Shown here: piece after piece, positions 34,001 through 42,696 of the stretch
Position numbering within the stretch: position 1 is the first letter of the stretch
Layout of the letters: the number at the start of each line of letters is the position of its first letter
NCBI RefSeq assembly: GCF_001641695.1
Contig: NZ_LSEF01000028.1
Coordinates: forward strand, 116,220 to 176,162
Direction of reading: 5' to 3'
Length of the DNA: 59,943 bases
Origin: Bradyrhizobium neotropicale
GTDB taxonomy: Bacteria; Pseudomonadota; Alphaproteobacteria; Rhizobiales; Xanthobacteraceae
Translations under genes and position numbers: made by a program
Notes under the pieces: generated by a model
The model's input: only the letters and a program-made list of their open reading frames with translations
The model's database searches: none
What the model was told of the DNA's origin: nothing

Positions 34001-34807
34001 CTAAAGCAGGAATGCCAGCGCCGCTTCGCAGCGCTCCTCGACCTTGAGCGCGAGCAGATCGTCGGCGCGGGTGCGGCCGAGATTGACCGCGGCGATCGGG
34101 ATCTGGCGGCGCGCGGCCGTCTGAACGAAGCGGAAGCCGGAATAGACCATCAGCGAGGAGCCGACGACCAGCATGGCGTCGGCCTGCTCCAGGTGCTCTT
34201 GCGCCGTTGCGACGACGTCGCGCGGGACATTCTCGCCGAAGAACACGACGTCGGGCTTGAGGATGCCGCCGCAGGATTCGCAGGCCGGCACGTTGAAGGA
34301 GGCAAAATCCGCGTGCTCCAGGTTGGCGTCACCGTCCGGCGCATCCGTGGCATCAAGCGTCAGCCATACCGCATTGGCGCTACCGAGGGCATCCTGAAAC
34401 TCATAGCGCGGGGTCTTCCGGCCGCAGCCCATGCAGCGGACCAGATCGAGCCGGCCGTGCAGATCGATCACCTGGCGATGGCCGGCCGATTGATGCAGCC
34501 GGTCAACGTTCTGCGTCAGCAGCATCTCGCACCGCCCATTTGCTTCGAGCCGGGCCAGCGCATGATGCGCATCGTTCGGGCGGGCCTGGCCGAACCGCCG
34601 CCATCCGATCAGGCTGCGCGCCCAGTAGCGCTGGCGCGTGCGCTCCTCGGTCATGAAGGCCTGAAAGTTGACCGGCTGGGTCCGCTTCCAGTTGCCGTGG
34701 CTGTCGCGATAGTCGGGGATGCCCGAATTCGTGCTGCAGCCGGCCCCGGTCAGCACGAACAGACGTTCGTGCCGATCAACGAATTCCTCGAGCGGATGTC
34801 TTGCCAT
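34001..34807 (-). CDS. Sir2-family NAD-dependent deacylase
   Basis: 268 aa. NAD-binding FVLTGAGCSTNSGIPDYRDS (about 18-37), LLTQNVDRLHQSAGH, catalytic His in VIDLHGRLDLVRC, and zinc ligands in CMGC (first pair) and CESCGG (second pair), then KPDVVFFGENVP and LVVGSSLMVYSGF. The GIPDYR and length fit class II (SIRT4-like) sirtuins, which hydrolyse acyl groups from lysine or act as ADP-ribosyl or lipoamidase enzymes. Same strand as hyuA, about 127 bp upstream. Confidence 0.95.
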   Translation of the reverse strand: MARHPLEEFVDRHERLFVLTGAGCSTNSGIPDYRDSHGNWKRTQPVNFQAFMTEERTRQRYWARSLIGWRRFGQARPNDAHHALARLEANGRCEMLLTQNVDRLHQSAGHRQVIDLHGRLDLVRCMGCGRKTPRYEFQDALGSANAVWLTLDATDAPDGDANLEHADFASFNVPACESCGGILKPDVVFFGENVPRDVVATAQEHLEQADAMLVVGSSLMVYSGFRFVQTAARRQIPIAAVNLGRTRADDLLALKVEERCEAALAFLL

Positions 34808-34858
34808 GGGCGCAGATGTAATCTGCGCCGCGCTCTTTTTCCAGGTGCGGGCCTGCGC

Positions 34859-36070
34859 TCAAAACTCCCCGCCGACACCGACATAGGCGGTGTGCTCGGT
34901 GCCGCCGCCATTGCCGTAGCCGCCGACGATGGTGAGCGGCATCGCCGTGTTGAGACGATGGGCAAAGCCGAAGCCGAAGCCACCCTCGCCGTGGAAGGCC
35001 GAACCGCGCACCTGCCATGTGGTCTTGCCCGGCGCCGAGGGCATCGGCGCGCTTGCGGCCGCGACCGATGCGGCGATGCCGCGCCGCGCCTCGGTGAGGT
35101 TGTTGCCGATCTGCGCCTGGAGCGAGCTGATCTGGGACTGGAAATTCGAGGTGACACCGTTGAGCTGGCCGACATTGACGGCGTCGGTCGGATTGACGCC
35201 GGCAGCCACATTGGTCAGCCGCCGTTCGTTGCCGGCGCTGCCGAACGAGACGGTGTTGGCGGCATTGGCGACCGAGCCGGCACCGATCGCAACCGCGTTC
35301 GCGGCCGTGGCCGTCGCATTGACGCCGAGCGCAACGGAATTGATCCCGGTGACGCTGGCATTGCTGCCCACAGCCGTTGCGCCGGTGACGTTCGCCGCGC
35401 TGGCCTGGCCGACGGCGGTGGCAGAGGCGGCAAGAGCGTTACTGCCCTGGCCGATCGCCGTCGCCGTCACGGCGTCCGCGACGCTGCCCTGGCCGAGCGC
35501 GGTCGCATTGTCCCCCGTGGCTTTGCTGTTCTGGCCGATCGAAGTCGCGTTGGGACCGGCCGCAAGGCTGTTCTGGCCATAGCTGCTGGCCGCAGCGCCG
35601 TGCGCCTGGCTGTTCTGGCCGTTTGCCGTGGCGTTGAGACCGTCGGCCTGGCTGTTCGCGCCGGTGGCGGTGGCAAAATCGCCGGTGGCATGGGCATTCG
35701 TGCCCGTTGCCGTTGCACTTTGGCCGGTCGCAGCGCTGGAGTTACCGACGGCGGTGGCACCGTCGCCAGCGGCGCCCGCATTGAAGCCGAATGCACTCGC
35801 ACCGCCACCGTTTGCATGGGCCTGGGAGCCGACGGCGGTTGCAAACTCGCCGGTCGTGTTTGCGAAGCTGCCGATCGCGGTCGCGGCACCGGATGGCGCG
35901 TTCACGATGCCGCCGCCCGCGGCGTAGTCGGCAGCCCAAACCGGCCCGGCGCCGATAGCGGCGCCGATCACAGCGGCGCAAAGGGCCAGCGGAACGCGTG
36001 CAAGGCCGGAAGATGCGAACCGGTTGGACGTTCCGCGCGAGAGCAAAGAGACCATGACGTAACGCCCCAT
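34859..36070 (-). CDS. YadA-type trimeric autotransporter adhesin
   Basis: 403 aa (an ATG at 36055 is an alternative start). A signal peptide (RVPLALCAAVIGAAIGAGPVWA) is followed by a passenger made of roughly 14-residue YadA-head-like repeats of the type A-T-A-x-G-x-x-S-x-A (for example NATALGQGSVADAVTATAIG), a neck (NERRLTNVAAGVNPTDAVNVGQLN), a short coiled-coil stalk (NFQSQISSLQAQIGNN) and a C-terminal YadA anchor ending with YGNGGGTEHTAYVGVGGEF. It should trimerise in the outer membrane and bind surfaces or host. Its promoter carries the 16-bp palindrome TCAACCGTTCGGTTGA shared with the other adhesin. Confidence 0.92.
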   Translation of the reverse strand: MGRYVMVSLLSRGTSNRFASSGLARVPLALCAAVIGAAIGAGPVWAADYAAGGGIVNAPSGAATAIGSFANTTGEFATAVGSQAHANGGGASAFGFNAGAAGDGATAVGNSSAATGQSATATGTNAHATGDFATATGANSQADGLNATANGQNSQAHGAAASSYGQNSLAAGPNATSIGQNSKATGDNATALGQGSVADAVTATAIGQGSNALAASATAVGQASAANVTGATAVGSNASVTGINSVALGVNATATAANAVAIGAGSVANAANTVSFGSAGNERRLTNVAAGVNPTDAVNVGQLNGVTSNFQSQISSLQAQIGNNLTEARRGIAASVAAASAPMPSAPGKTTWQVRGSAFHGEGGFGFGFAHRLNTAMPLTIVGGYGNGGGTEHTAYVGVGGEF

Positions 36071-36120
36071 TTTCTTGTTCGCCTGTTCGGCGACACATGA
36101 AGCAAAGGACCGTTGTCGCG

Positions 36121-36139
36121 CATCAACCGTTCGGTTGAA
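36121..36139. promoter_or_regulatory. Shared adhesin-promoter palindrome, copy 1
   Basis: CATCAACCGTTCGGTTGAA, containing the perfect palindrome TCAACCGTTCGGTTGA (7-2-7). It lies about 50 bp upstream of the first adhesin start. The identical 19 bases precede the second adhesin (39322-39340). Probable regulator-binding site. Confidence 0.8.
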
Positions 36140-36234
36140 GAATGCAGCTATCGGCCTTTATGCCACCTCTGGGCGAATTGTTTTCAGGACGGTGTTGCAA
36201 TGTCGCATCGCCGCGAGCCGCGCCGATGCAATGA

Positions 36235-37368
36235 TCACTGCGGTTGCGGCGCCTCGAATCCGGCGATCAGCTTCACGAGCTCGCTCTGCCGCGTGGTGCC
36301 GGTCTTGCGGAAGACGTTGTGAAGATGCGTCTTCACGGTTGCCTGCGTCAGCCCGAGCGTCTCCGCCAGCGCCTTCACCCCGCTCACCTTCATGACGGCA
36401 TCGAGCACGCGGATTTCGCTGGCCGTGAGCTTGTAGAGCCTTGCGAGCGCCTCCAGCGGCGGCGGGCTTGCCGGCGAGGTCTTGCGGACGAAGACCGCGG
36501 CAACGGCCGAATGCAGCGCGCCCGTGCGCTGGCGGTCGCCCGAGGTCAGCGGCAGCACACTGGCAAACCAGCGGCCCGGGAGCGCGGCCGAGAGCGGGAT
36601 CGGGCCGGCACCGTCGACCGTCGCATTGCCGGTCTCGGCGACAACGAGCGCGTCGCGCAACGCGCGCTGCGCGGCCGGCGCGGCCGCGGTCAGCACGCCC
36701 ATCCGCTCGGTCAGCAGCGCACCTTCGTCCAGCATGGCGCGTCCCGGCACGTTGGCGAAAACCAGGCGCCCGCCCGGACCGACCAGGAAGACGCCGGCCG
36801 TCACGTTGTCGAGCGTCTGGATCAGGGCTGACTGCGCAGCCTTGCTCTGGTCGAACAGCCGCCCGATCGACACCGCGCGTTGGAAATGCGGAACGATGAG
36901 ACCGAGCCGGCGGCGGTGGTCGGCATCGGCAAGGCCATCCTTCTCATGCAGCCGAACGCTGACGACCGAGGAGATGGTCGCCCCTTTCTCCAGATTGGCC
37001 GCGAGCGCATCGACCATGCCCTGTGGCTTCATCCACTCCGCATAGAAGCGCGTGTCCGCCATCTCTTCGAACGGAACGAGCTCGGTCGATCCGTAGACGA
37101 CGCCGGCCTCGAAGAAAGTCGCCGCCGGGTAGCAGGGATTCAAGGGAAGATATTTCTCGCTATAGAGCTTCGTGTAGGTCGGCTCTTCGTTGAAGAGGTG
37201 CAGCGCCGAAGTTTGCTCGGCAGCCGCGTCGTGCCAGAACAGCACGCCGGAGGAGCCGCCGACGAACAGGCAGGCCTGCTCCAGGGCCCGCGGCCAAAGC
37301 GTGGGATCGAGCGCGGCGTCGTAGACGAGGCCGATCAGCTCTGACAGCAAAGCGGCTTCAGACGTCAC
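36235..37368 (-). CDS. LuxR-type HTH regulator (intact copy)
   Basis: 377 aa, GTG start (GTGACGTCTGAAGCC, identical to the start of the degraded copy at 39696). The N-terminal 250 residues hold ALLSELIGLVYDAALDPTLWPRALE, HFQRAVSIGRLFDQ and TAGVFLVGPGGRLVFANVPG (PAS-like). The C-terminus has a LuxR/GerE HTH: LYKLTASEIRVLDAVMKVSG, then ALAETLGLTQATVKTHLHNV and FRKTGTTRQSELVKLI. It lies just upstream of the first adhesin on the same strand and is a good candidate for its regulator. The signal is unknown. Confidence 0.93.
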   Translation of the reverse strand: MTSEAALLSELIGLVYDAALDPTLWPRALEQACLFVGGSSGVLFWHDAAAEQTSALHLFNEEPTYTKLYSEKYLPLNPCYPAATFFEAGVVYGSTELVPFEEMADTRFYAEWMKPQGMVDALAANLEKGATISSVVSVRLHEKDGLADADHRRRLGLIVPHFQRAVSIGRLFDQSKAAQSALIQTLDNVTAGVFLVGPGGRLVFANVPGRAMLDEGALLTERMGVLTAAAPAAQRALRDALVVAETGNATVDGAGPIPLSAALPGRWFASVLPLTSGDRQRTGALHSAVAAVFVRKTSPASPPPLEALARLYKLTASEIRVLDAVMKVSGVKALAETLGLTQATVKTHLHNVFRKTGTTRQSELVKLIAGFEAPQPQ

Positions 37369-37505
37369 GGCCGGCTCTTGATCATAGCGAACATCATGCG
37401 GGGCATTTGCGGATCAAGACTACCACAACGTTTGCGACGACTGCAAAACGTCACGTGCGCGAATACTCAAAGCGCATGCGCATCATCCTCCGTCCACCGC
37501 GTCGG

Positions 37506-38075
37506 CTATTTCGCAGGCGCGCTCGGCTTCGGCGGCGGCGCTTGTTTCTGCGAGACGACTGCCTTGCCCGGAGGAGCCTCGGGCGCGGCAGGCGCCACCG
37601 GTGCGGATTGACCGACCGACAATGACACGCCGAACGCGCGCCACTGTCCTTCGACCGGCGCGAACAGCAGCTCGAAATTGACCTGCGAGGGCACCGACGG
37701 AAAGAACCCCGCCATGTGCAGTAGCCCGTTCGGCTCGATCTGCGGCAACAGCGACAATTGCGGATCGATCACCGCGACACCGGAGAGATCAAGCTTGTCG
37801 CCGCGCTGCTTGGCGAAGATCTCCGCGAGCCTTGCTGCGGTATTCACCTGGAAACCGGGCGCGCCGAGATCGCGCAGCACGGTGTAGTTGCCGGTCTTGT
37901 TGGCATGGTCGAGCGCGAGCAGCGTCGAGCGGATCAGCATCAGCACGCCGTTGCGGTCGATATTGGCGGGCTTAGGCGCCTGATGCGGCTGCGGCGGCGT
38001 CTGCTGCGCGGAGCTCGTCACCGCCGCCCCCAGGATCAAAAGCCCAAGGCCGGCACTCAACCAACGCAGCGTCAT
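37506..38075 (-). CDS. Secreted protein associated with the adhesin, unknown
   Basis: 189 aa from ATG 38075 (weak ribosome site). A signal peptide (TLRWLSAGLGLLILGAAVTSSA) is followed by a Pro-rich linker, an NTF2-like pattern (LALDHANKTGNYTVLRDLGAPGFQ and LLHMAGFFPSVPSQVNFELLFAPVEGQWRAFGVSLSV), and a Pro/Ala/Lys-rich tail. The starting 17 bp gap after the adhesin stop suggests co-transcription with it. Could be a periplasmic or outer-membrane accessory to adhesin assembly; that is inference. Confidence 0.7.
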   Translation of the reverse strand: MTLRWLSAGLGLLILGAAVTSSAQQTPPQPHQAPKPANIDRNGVLMLIRSTLLALDHANKTGNYTVLRDLGAPGFQVNTAARLAEIFAKQRGDKLDLSGVAVIDPQLSLLPQIEPNGLLHMAGFFPSVPSQVNFELLFAPVEGQWRAFGVSLSVGQSAPVAPAAPEAPPGKAVVSQKQAPPPKPSAPAK

Positions 38076-38091
38076 GGCGAATGCGTTCCGT

Positions 38092-39246
38092 CTACCACTG
38101 GATCGACACGGCGCCGCGACCACCCGCGACATTGCGCTCGAGCCCGATGCCGCCGCCGGCATTGGCGATGATCGCGTAACTCTTGCCGTCGTAGAGCAAT
38201 GCGGTGGCGCCGACCGCAAAGGCGTTGGCGCCCTCGAAATTGCCGTAGCCGGCCGAGAGCGCGAACTTGCGGCCCGCTTGCAGCGCCGGCATCGAGCCGG
38301 CGGCAAGGGCAACCGCGGTGCCGCTGCGCGCCTCGAGCCGGTTGTCCATCACCTGCGACTGCAACGAGGTCACCTGCGATTGCAGTGAGGTGAACTGCGA
38401 CTGCAATGAGGTGAGGCTCGCCGGGTTGAAGCTCGACGTCGCGAGATTGCCGGCCGCATCCGTGGTGACGAAGGACACCGGTCCACTCTGGGCCGCAAGG
38501 CTCGCAGTCGACGCGACACCGGCCAGGCGATACGTGTTGCTTGCCGTGCCGATCGCGACCTGGTTGGCGGCCGTCGCCGTCGCGCCGGATCCGATGGCGG
38601 TAGAGTTCGCGAAGCTGGCGGTGGCGCCAGTGCCGATCGCGGTCGCGCTGTTCGAAGCGGCGCTGGCTCCGCTCCCGATCGCCGTCGAGGACACCCCCGC
38701 CGCGACGCTGCTGAGGCCGATCGCGATCGACTTGTCCCCGATGGATTGTGCGCCCAGACCAGCGCTTCCGTCGCCGCCACCTCCGATCGCGACACTGTAA
38801 CTCCCGGACGCGAAAGCAGCATTGTGGATACCGACCCCAGTAAATTCGCCGCCCCCCAACGCAGTGCTTCCGGCGCCCGTTGCGATGCTGTTGGCGCCGC
38901 TTATGACGCTGTAGTCGCCAGTCGCGTAGCTGCCAACGCCGCTCGCCGTGCTGCCCGTGCCGATTGCACGCGCGCCGACGCCGACCGCCGTGCTGATATC
39001 CCCGCTCGCCGTGGTATTGTTACCGACCGCCAAGCTGGACTCACCGCTCGCGGTGCTGATGTAGCCGCAAGCTAACGCATAATTACCGGTTGCGGAGCCG
39101 AGGGCGGTCCCCGTCCCCGCCTCGCCGCAGACCCATCCCGCTGCCTCGCTCCTCGCAGCAAGCGCCAAGACGAAGACGGCGAGCGCGGCCGCGCCACCAA
39201 TGGATTTGATCAAACGAAGCCTTGTTTCGGCGATCATACGAGGCAT
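38092..39246 (-). CDS. YadA-type trimeric autotransporter adhesin (second copy)
   Basis: 384 aa from ATG 39246 (GAGAG upstream; a longer frame to 39408 runs through the regulatory palindrome and is rejected). Signal segment: GGAAALAVFVLALAARSEA. The passenger has YadA-head repeats such as GDKSIAIGLSSVAAGVSSTA and NSATAIGTGATASFANSTA, then a heptad stalk (SLQSQFTSLQSQVTSLQSQV) and a YadA anchor ending NAGGGIGLERNVAGGRGAVS. Two cysteines (WVCGEAGT, LACGY) near the N-terminus are unusual. Paired with a secreted protein and a degraded LuxR gene, mirroring the first adhesin locus. Confidence 0.92.
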   Translation of the reverse strand: MPRMIAETRLRLIKSIGGAAALAVFVLALAARSEAAGWVCGEAGTGTALGSATGNYALACGYISTASGESSLAVGNNTTASGDISTAVGVGARAIGTGSTASGVGSYATGDYSVISGANSIATGAGSTALGGGEFTGVGIHNAAFASGSYSVAIGGGGDGSAGLGAQSIGDKSIAIGLSSVAAGVSSTAIGSGASAASNSATAIGTGATASFANSTAIGSGATATAANQVAIGTASNTYRLAGVASTASLAAQSGPVSFVTTDAAGNLATSSFNPASLTSLQSQFTSLQSQVTSLQSQVMDNRLEARSGTAVALAAGSMPALQAGRKFALSAGYGNFEGANAFAVGATALLYDGKSYAIIANAGGGIGLERNVAGGRGAVSIQW

Positions 39247-39695
39247 TTGCGCTCTCAGTTCCAGAACTCCGACCGACTTTGATCGGGTCGCTGGGACTGT
39301 GGGCCAGGGCAGCATGCCGGACATCAACCGTTCGGTTGAACTCGGCGGAGAACCGGACGGCGGCATCTTACTTTTTGCAGACTGTTGCTGAATGGCATCG
39401 GAATGCATCGCGACAGGGCGATTGAGGGAGCCGTTGTCGGCGGCAGCGACGCGCTCTACGGGATGGCGGAGAAATTCCAGGAGACCTCAACATTCGATCG
39501 GCGCCGGAAACATCGGTCACAATGCCCAAAGAAACGGCAGGAATCCATCAATCGACAACGATCTCGCCACTTTGAACTTCGAAATCAATCTGCAATATTC
39601 GCGCAGATTGTTTGCCGCGGTATGCTTCGCGACCGCAGCCAGGCGCAAATGCCGAGAATACCGGGAATGCATGCTCGATACGGTTTGAGTTGGCC
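39247..39695. other. Intergenic region between second adhesin and degraded LuxR gene
   Basis: About 450 bases. Apart from the shared regulatory palindrome at 39322-39340, no gene is recognised; short frames have no homology or ribosome site. It should contain the adhesin promoter on the minus strand. Confidence 0.5.
39322..39340. promoter_or_regulatory. Shared adhesin-promoter palindrome, copy 2
   Basis: CATCAACCGTTCGGTTGAA, identical to 36121-36139, 76 bp upstream of the second adhesin start. The surrounding bases differ, so the match is a conserved site and not a larger duplication. Confidence 0.8.
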
Positions 39696-40335
39696 GTGAC
39701 GTCTGAAGCCTCAATGCTCTCAGAGCTGATCGGCGATATCTACGACGCCGCACTCGATCCGACCTTGTGGCTGCGGGCGCTGGAGCACTCCTGCATCGTC
39801 GGCGGCTCTTCGGCCGTGCTGTATTGGCACGATGTCGCCAGCGAAAGTTCGGCCGCGTTGCATTTGTTCAACGACGACCCGCACTACACGCAGCTCTATT
39901 TCGAGAAGTACATGCCGATGAATCCGGTATTCCCGGCGGCAACCTTCATCGAATCCGGTTTGATCTATACGCCGACCGACATCGTTCCCGAAGCCGAGCT
40001 CCGCGATACGCGCTTCCACAAAGAATGGGTCGAACCGCAGGGGATCACCGACGTCGTCTGCGTCAACCTGGAAAAGGCTACGACGAGTTCCTCGGTGCTC
40101 AACATCCGCAGGGATGGGACGCACGGGATCGTCGATGACGCGGTGAGACAGCGGGACGCTGATCGTGCCGCATTTTCAGCGCGCGGTCGCGATCGGCCAG
40201 TTGTTCGATCAGCGCAAGACGGCGCAGGCGGTCCTCACCGAAACTCTCGACAATGTCGAGGCCGCCATCTTCCTGCTGGGGCCGAACGGCCGGCGACCGG
40301 TTGACCTTCAGCGGAATATTGTCGGCGCACGCATT
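39696..40335 (+). pseudogene. Degraded LuxR-type regulator, second adhesin locus
   Basis: Starts GTGACGTCTGAAGCC like the intact regulator at 37368 and matches it to about residue 150: SMLSELIGDIYDAALDPTLW, ESSAALHLFNDDPHYTQLYF and TRFHKEWVEPQGITDVVCVN. The frame then breaks near 40158; the match resumes in another frame with LIVPHFQRAVAIGQLFDQRK and LTETLDNVEAAIFLLGPNGR, and ends near 40335 where a convergent SDR gene stops. The LuxR HTH is missing. A two-base loss (or one-base gain) plus C-terminal truncation has destroyed it. Confidence 0.8.
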
Positions 40336-41170
40336 AGCTCGCCCAGTTCTCGCGGAATTCGGGAAACAGCGTCAGGCCGCCGCAGGCATAGATGGTCTGC
40401 CCGGTGATGTAGCTGGACTCGTCCGAGGCGAGGAAGGCGAAGACGGCGGCGATCTCTTCCGGCGTCCCCACCCGCCCGAGCGGGATGTGGCTGGTGACGA
40501 CGCCGCGCTTTTCGGGATCGCCGGTCCAGGCAGCGTTGATCGGCGTGTCGATTGCGCCGGGCCCGACCGCGTTGACGCGAATGCCGCGGCCCGCGAATTC
40601 GAGCGCCAGCGTGCGCGTGAGGTTGGCCATGCCGCCCTTGCTGATCGAATAGGCGAGATAGCCGGGCTTCGGGATGATCTGGTGGACGCTCGAGCAGTTG
40701 ATGATGGTGCCGCCTCCGCCGCGCGCGACGAAATGGGCGAGCGCCTTCTGCGCGCAGAGCACGGCGCCGTTCAGATTGACGTCGATGATGCGGCGATAGG
40801 TTTCGACGTCGAGCGCCTCGCTTGGCGACTCCATCTGGAAGCCGGCATTGTTGACGAGACAGTCGAGGCGCTTCCAGCGTGCCAAGATCGTCTCGAACAT
40901 CGCGGCGATGTCCTGATCATTGCCGACATTGGCCTTGACGACGACATGATCGAGCTTGCCATGGCCGCGGTCGCTCGAGGCCGTCCGCGCGAGCGCCAGC
41001 GTCTCCTCCGCCCTCCCGGCATGATCGTAATAGTTGATGGCGACGGTCGCGCCTTCCTGGGCGAGCCGGATGGCGACCGCGCGCCCGATGCCCTGAGAGG
41101 CGCCGGTCACCAGCGCATATTGACCGACGAGGCGGGAGGGAAGTTGGGATGAGCGATCGGTATGTGGCAT
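40334..41170 (-). CDS. SDR-family oxidoreductase (glucose-dehydrogenase-like)
   Basis: 278 aa from ATG 41170, which has GGAG upstream. Classical SDR: YALVTGASQGIGRAVAIRLA, LVNNAGFQME, SSVHQIIPKPGYLAYSISKGG (catalytic Ser, Tyr, Lys), NAVGPGAIDTPIN and the C-terminal SYITGQTIYACGGLTLFPEF. Similar to glucose/ribitol dehydrogenase-type enzymes, substrate unknown. Its stop abuts the LuxR remnant. The next gene upstream is a nucleobase permease on the same strand. Confidence 0.92.
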   Translation of the reverse strand: MPHTDRSSQLPSRLVGQYALVTGASQGIGRAVAIRLAQEGATVAINYYDHAGRAEETLALARTASSDRGHGKLDHVVVKANVGNDQDIAAMFETILARWKRLDCLVNNAGFQMESPSEALDVETYRRIIDVNLNGAVLCAQKALAHFVARGGGGTIINCSSVHQIIPKPGYLAYSISKGGMANLTRTLALEFAGRGIRVNAVGPGAIDTPINAAWTGDPEKRGVVTSHIPLGRVGTPEEIAAVFAFLASDESSYITGQTIYACGGLTLFPEFRENWAS

Positions 41171-41243
41171 GAGTTTTCTCCGGTACGTCTCGTCATCGAC
41201 GGAACAGGAATTTTGTTCCATCGCCGCGGCGCATCCCTGGGAT

Positions 41244-42560
41244 TCATTCCGTGCGCGCGAGCGGCCCGGTCAGGATCTGATAGAGGATGATGGCGCCGAA
41301 GGTCGCAGTGCCGATCCCGCCCATCGTGAACGCACCGAATTTGAGCGTGAGATCGCCGGCGCCTGCCGTCAGCGCCACGGCGACGGTAATCAAATTGGCG
41401 GGATTTGCGAAGTCGACCTTGTTCTCGACCCAGATCCGGCCCGCCATCGCGGCGATCAATCCGAACAGCACGATCGAGAGCCCCCCGATCACGGGTCCGG
41501 GGATCGAGAGGATGAGCGCGCCGAACTTCGGCGAGAAGCCGAGCAGGATCGACACCGTGGCGGCAAAGGCAAACAAGAGCGTCGAATAGACCTTCGTCGC
41601 CGCCATGACGCCGATGTTCTCGGCATAGGTGGTGACGCCGGTGCCGCCGCCGCAGGCTGACACCATCGTGGCGAGGCTGTCGCCAAGGAGCGCGCGGCCG
41701 AGATAGTCGTCGAGGCTGCGCCCCGTCATCGCACCGATGGCCTTGATGTGACCGAGGTTCTCGGCGACGAGGATGATCGCGACCGGCGCGATCAGGAAGA
41801 TCGCATCGGCATGAAAGCTCGGCGCCGTGAAATTCGGTAATCCAATCCACGGCGCGGCCGAGAGCTGGGTGAAGTCGATCGGCTTGCCGAGACCAAGGCC
41901 ATTTGCGCAGAGCCAGTACAACAGATATCCGCCGATCGCGCCCAGGATGATCGGCAGACGCCGCCAAAGCCCCGGCGCCGCCACCGCGATCACGCCGATG
42001 ATCAGCACGGTCACAATCCCGATCCAGGTATCGAACGCGCTGGCGCTCACCGCCTTGGTGGCAACGGGCGCGAGGTTGAGTCCGATCGCGGCGACCACGG
42101 CGCCGGTCACGACCGGCGGCATCAGCCGCTCGATCCAGCCGACCCCGGACCACATCACAATCAGTGCGATTACGCCATAGAGCACGCCGGCCCCGATAAT
42201 GCCGCCGAGCGCGACGGACAGGTTCGGGTTCGGCCCGTGCCCGGAATAGCCGGTGGCGGCGATGACGACGGCGATGAAGGCGAAGCTGGAGCCGAGATAG
42301 CTCGGCACGCGTCCGGCGACCACAGCGAAGAAGATCAGCGTGCCGATCCCGGAGAACAGGAGCGCAACATTGGGATCGAACCCCATCAGCAGCGGCGCGA
42401 TGATCGTTCCGCCCGACATCGCGACGCCGTGCTGGAGGCCGGAGACGATCGTCTGGCCCCATGGCAGACGCTCCTCCGGCATGATCACGCCGGAGGTCTT
42501 CAGTTTCCAGCGCGGAAAATAGCTTCGCGCTTGCTCTTCGGAGCCCATTGCAGTCGACAT
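41244..42560 (-). CDS. NCS2-family nucleobase permease, RutG/UraA-like
   Basis: 438 aa integral membrane symporter with about 14 helices. The signature is LSACGGGTGVTTYAENIGVM-like (here VSACGGGTGVTTYAENIGVM), followed by ATKVYSTLLFAFAA, LGFSPKFGALILSIPGPVIGG and MGGIGTATFGAIIL, all closest to the pyrimidine permease RutG. N-terminal SGLQHGVAMSGGTIIAPLLMG is typical of the family. It would import uracil or a related base with protons. Substrate choice between pyrimidine and purine is not proven. It is divergent from dctA with 136 bp between. Confidence 0.9.
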   Translation of the reverse strand: MSTAMGSEEQARSYFPRWKLKTSGVIMPEERLPWGQTIVSGLQHGVAMSGGTIIAPLLMGFDPNVALLFSGIGTLIFFAVVAGRVPSYLGSSFAFIAVVIAATGYSGHGPNPNLSVALGGIIGAGVLYGVIALIVMWSGVGWIERLMPPVVTGAVVAAIGLNLAPVATKAVSASAFDTWIGIVTVLIIGVIAVAAPGLWRRLPIILGAIGGYLLYWLCANGLGLGKPIDFTQLSAAPWIGLPNFTAPSFHADAIFLIAPVAIILVAENLGHIKAIGAMTGRSLDDYLGRALLGDSLATMVSACGGGTGVTTYAENIGVMAATKVYSTLLFAFAATVSILLGFSPKFGALILSIPGPVIGGLSIVLFGLIAAMAGRIWVENKVDFANPANLITVAVALTAGAGDLTLKFGAFTMGGIGTATFGAIILYQILTGPLARTE

Positions 42561-42657
42561 GTTCCCCCCAGGTGCGTCTCAAGTGCAGTGCAGCGATCAA
42601 TCTTCGTGCGAACCGACAAAAATGTGATTGTCGCTTCTGGGGTGACCATCACAAGAT

Positions 42658-42677
42658 GTCGATCATGCACGATCGAC
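42658..42677. promoter_or_regulatory. GTCGATC / GATCGAC palindrome near dctA start
   Basis: Perfect 7-6-7 inverted repeat 19 bp upstream of the dctA start, in the spacer shared with the divergent permease. Possible operator; no sigma-54 promoter (TGGCAC-N5-TTGC) was seen here. Confidence 0.45.
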
Positions 42678-42696
42678 GCGTTGCGGGGCACACAAT

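Noticed and set aside
35100..35960. Regularly spaced short repeats that might suggest a CRISPR array
   Set aside because: The periodicity is that of the YadA head-repeat codons inside an open frame; units are not identical and there are no unique spacers.
33356..36100. A 914-codon open frame on the plus strand across hyuA, sir2 and the adhesin
   Set aside because: It lies antisense to three clearly recognised genes and has the Arg/Ala/Asp-rich composition expected of a shadow frame in high-GC DNA.
42561..42696. Sigma-54 promoter for dctA
   Set aside because: No TGGCAC-N5-TTGC match in the spacer; the only feature is a 7-bp palindrome.
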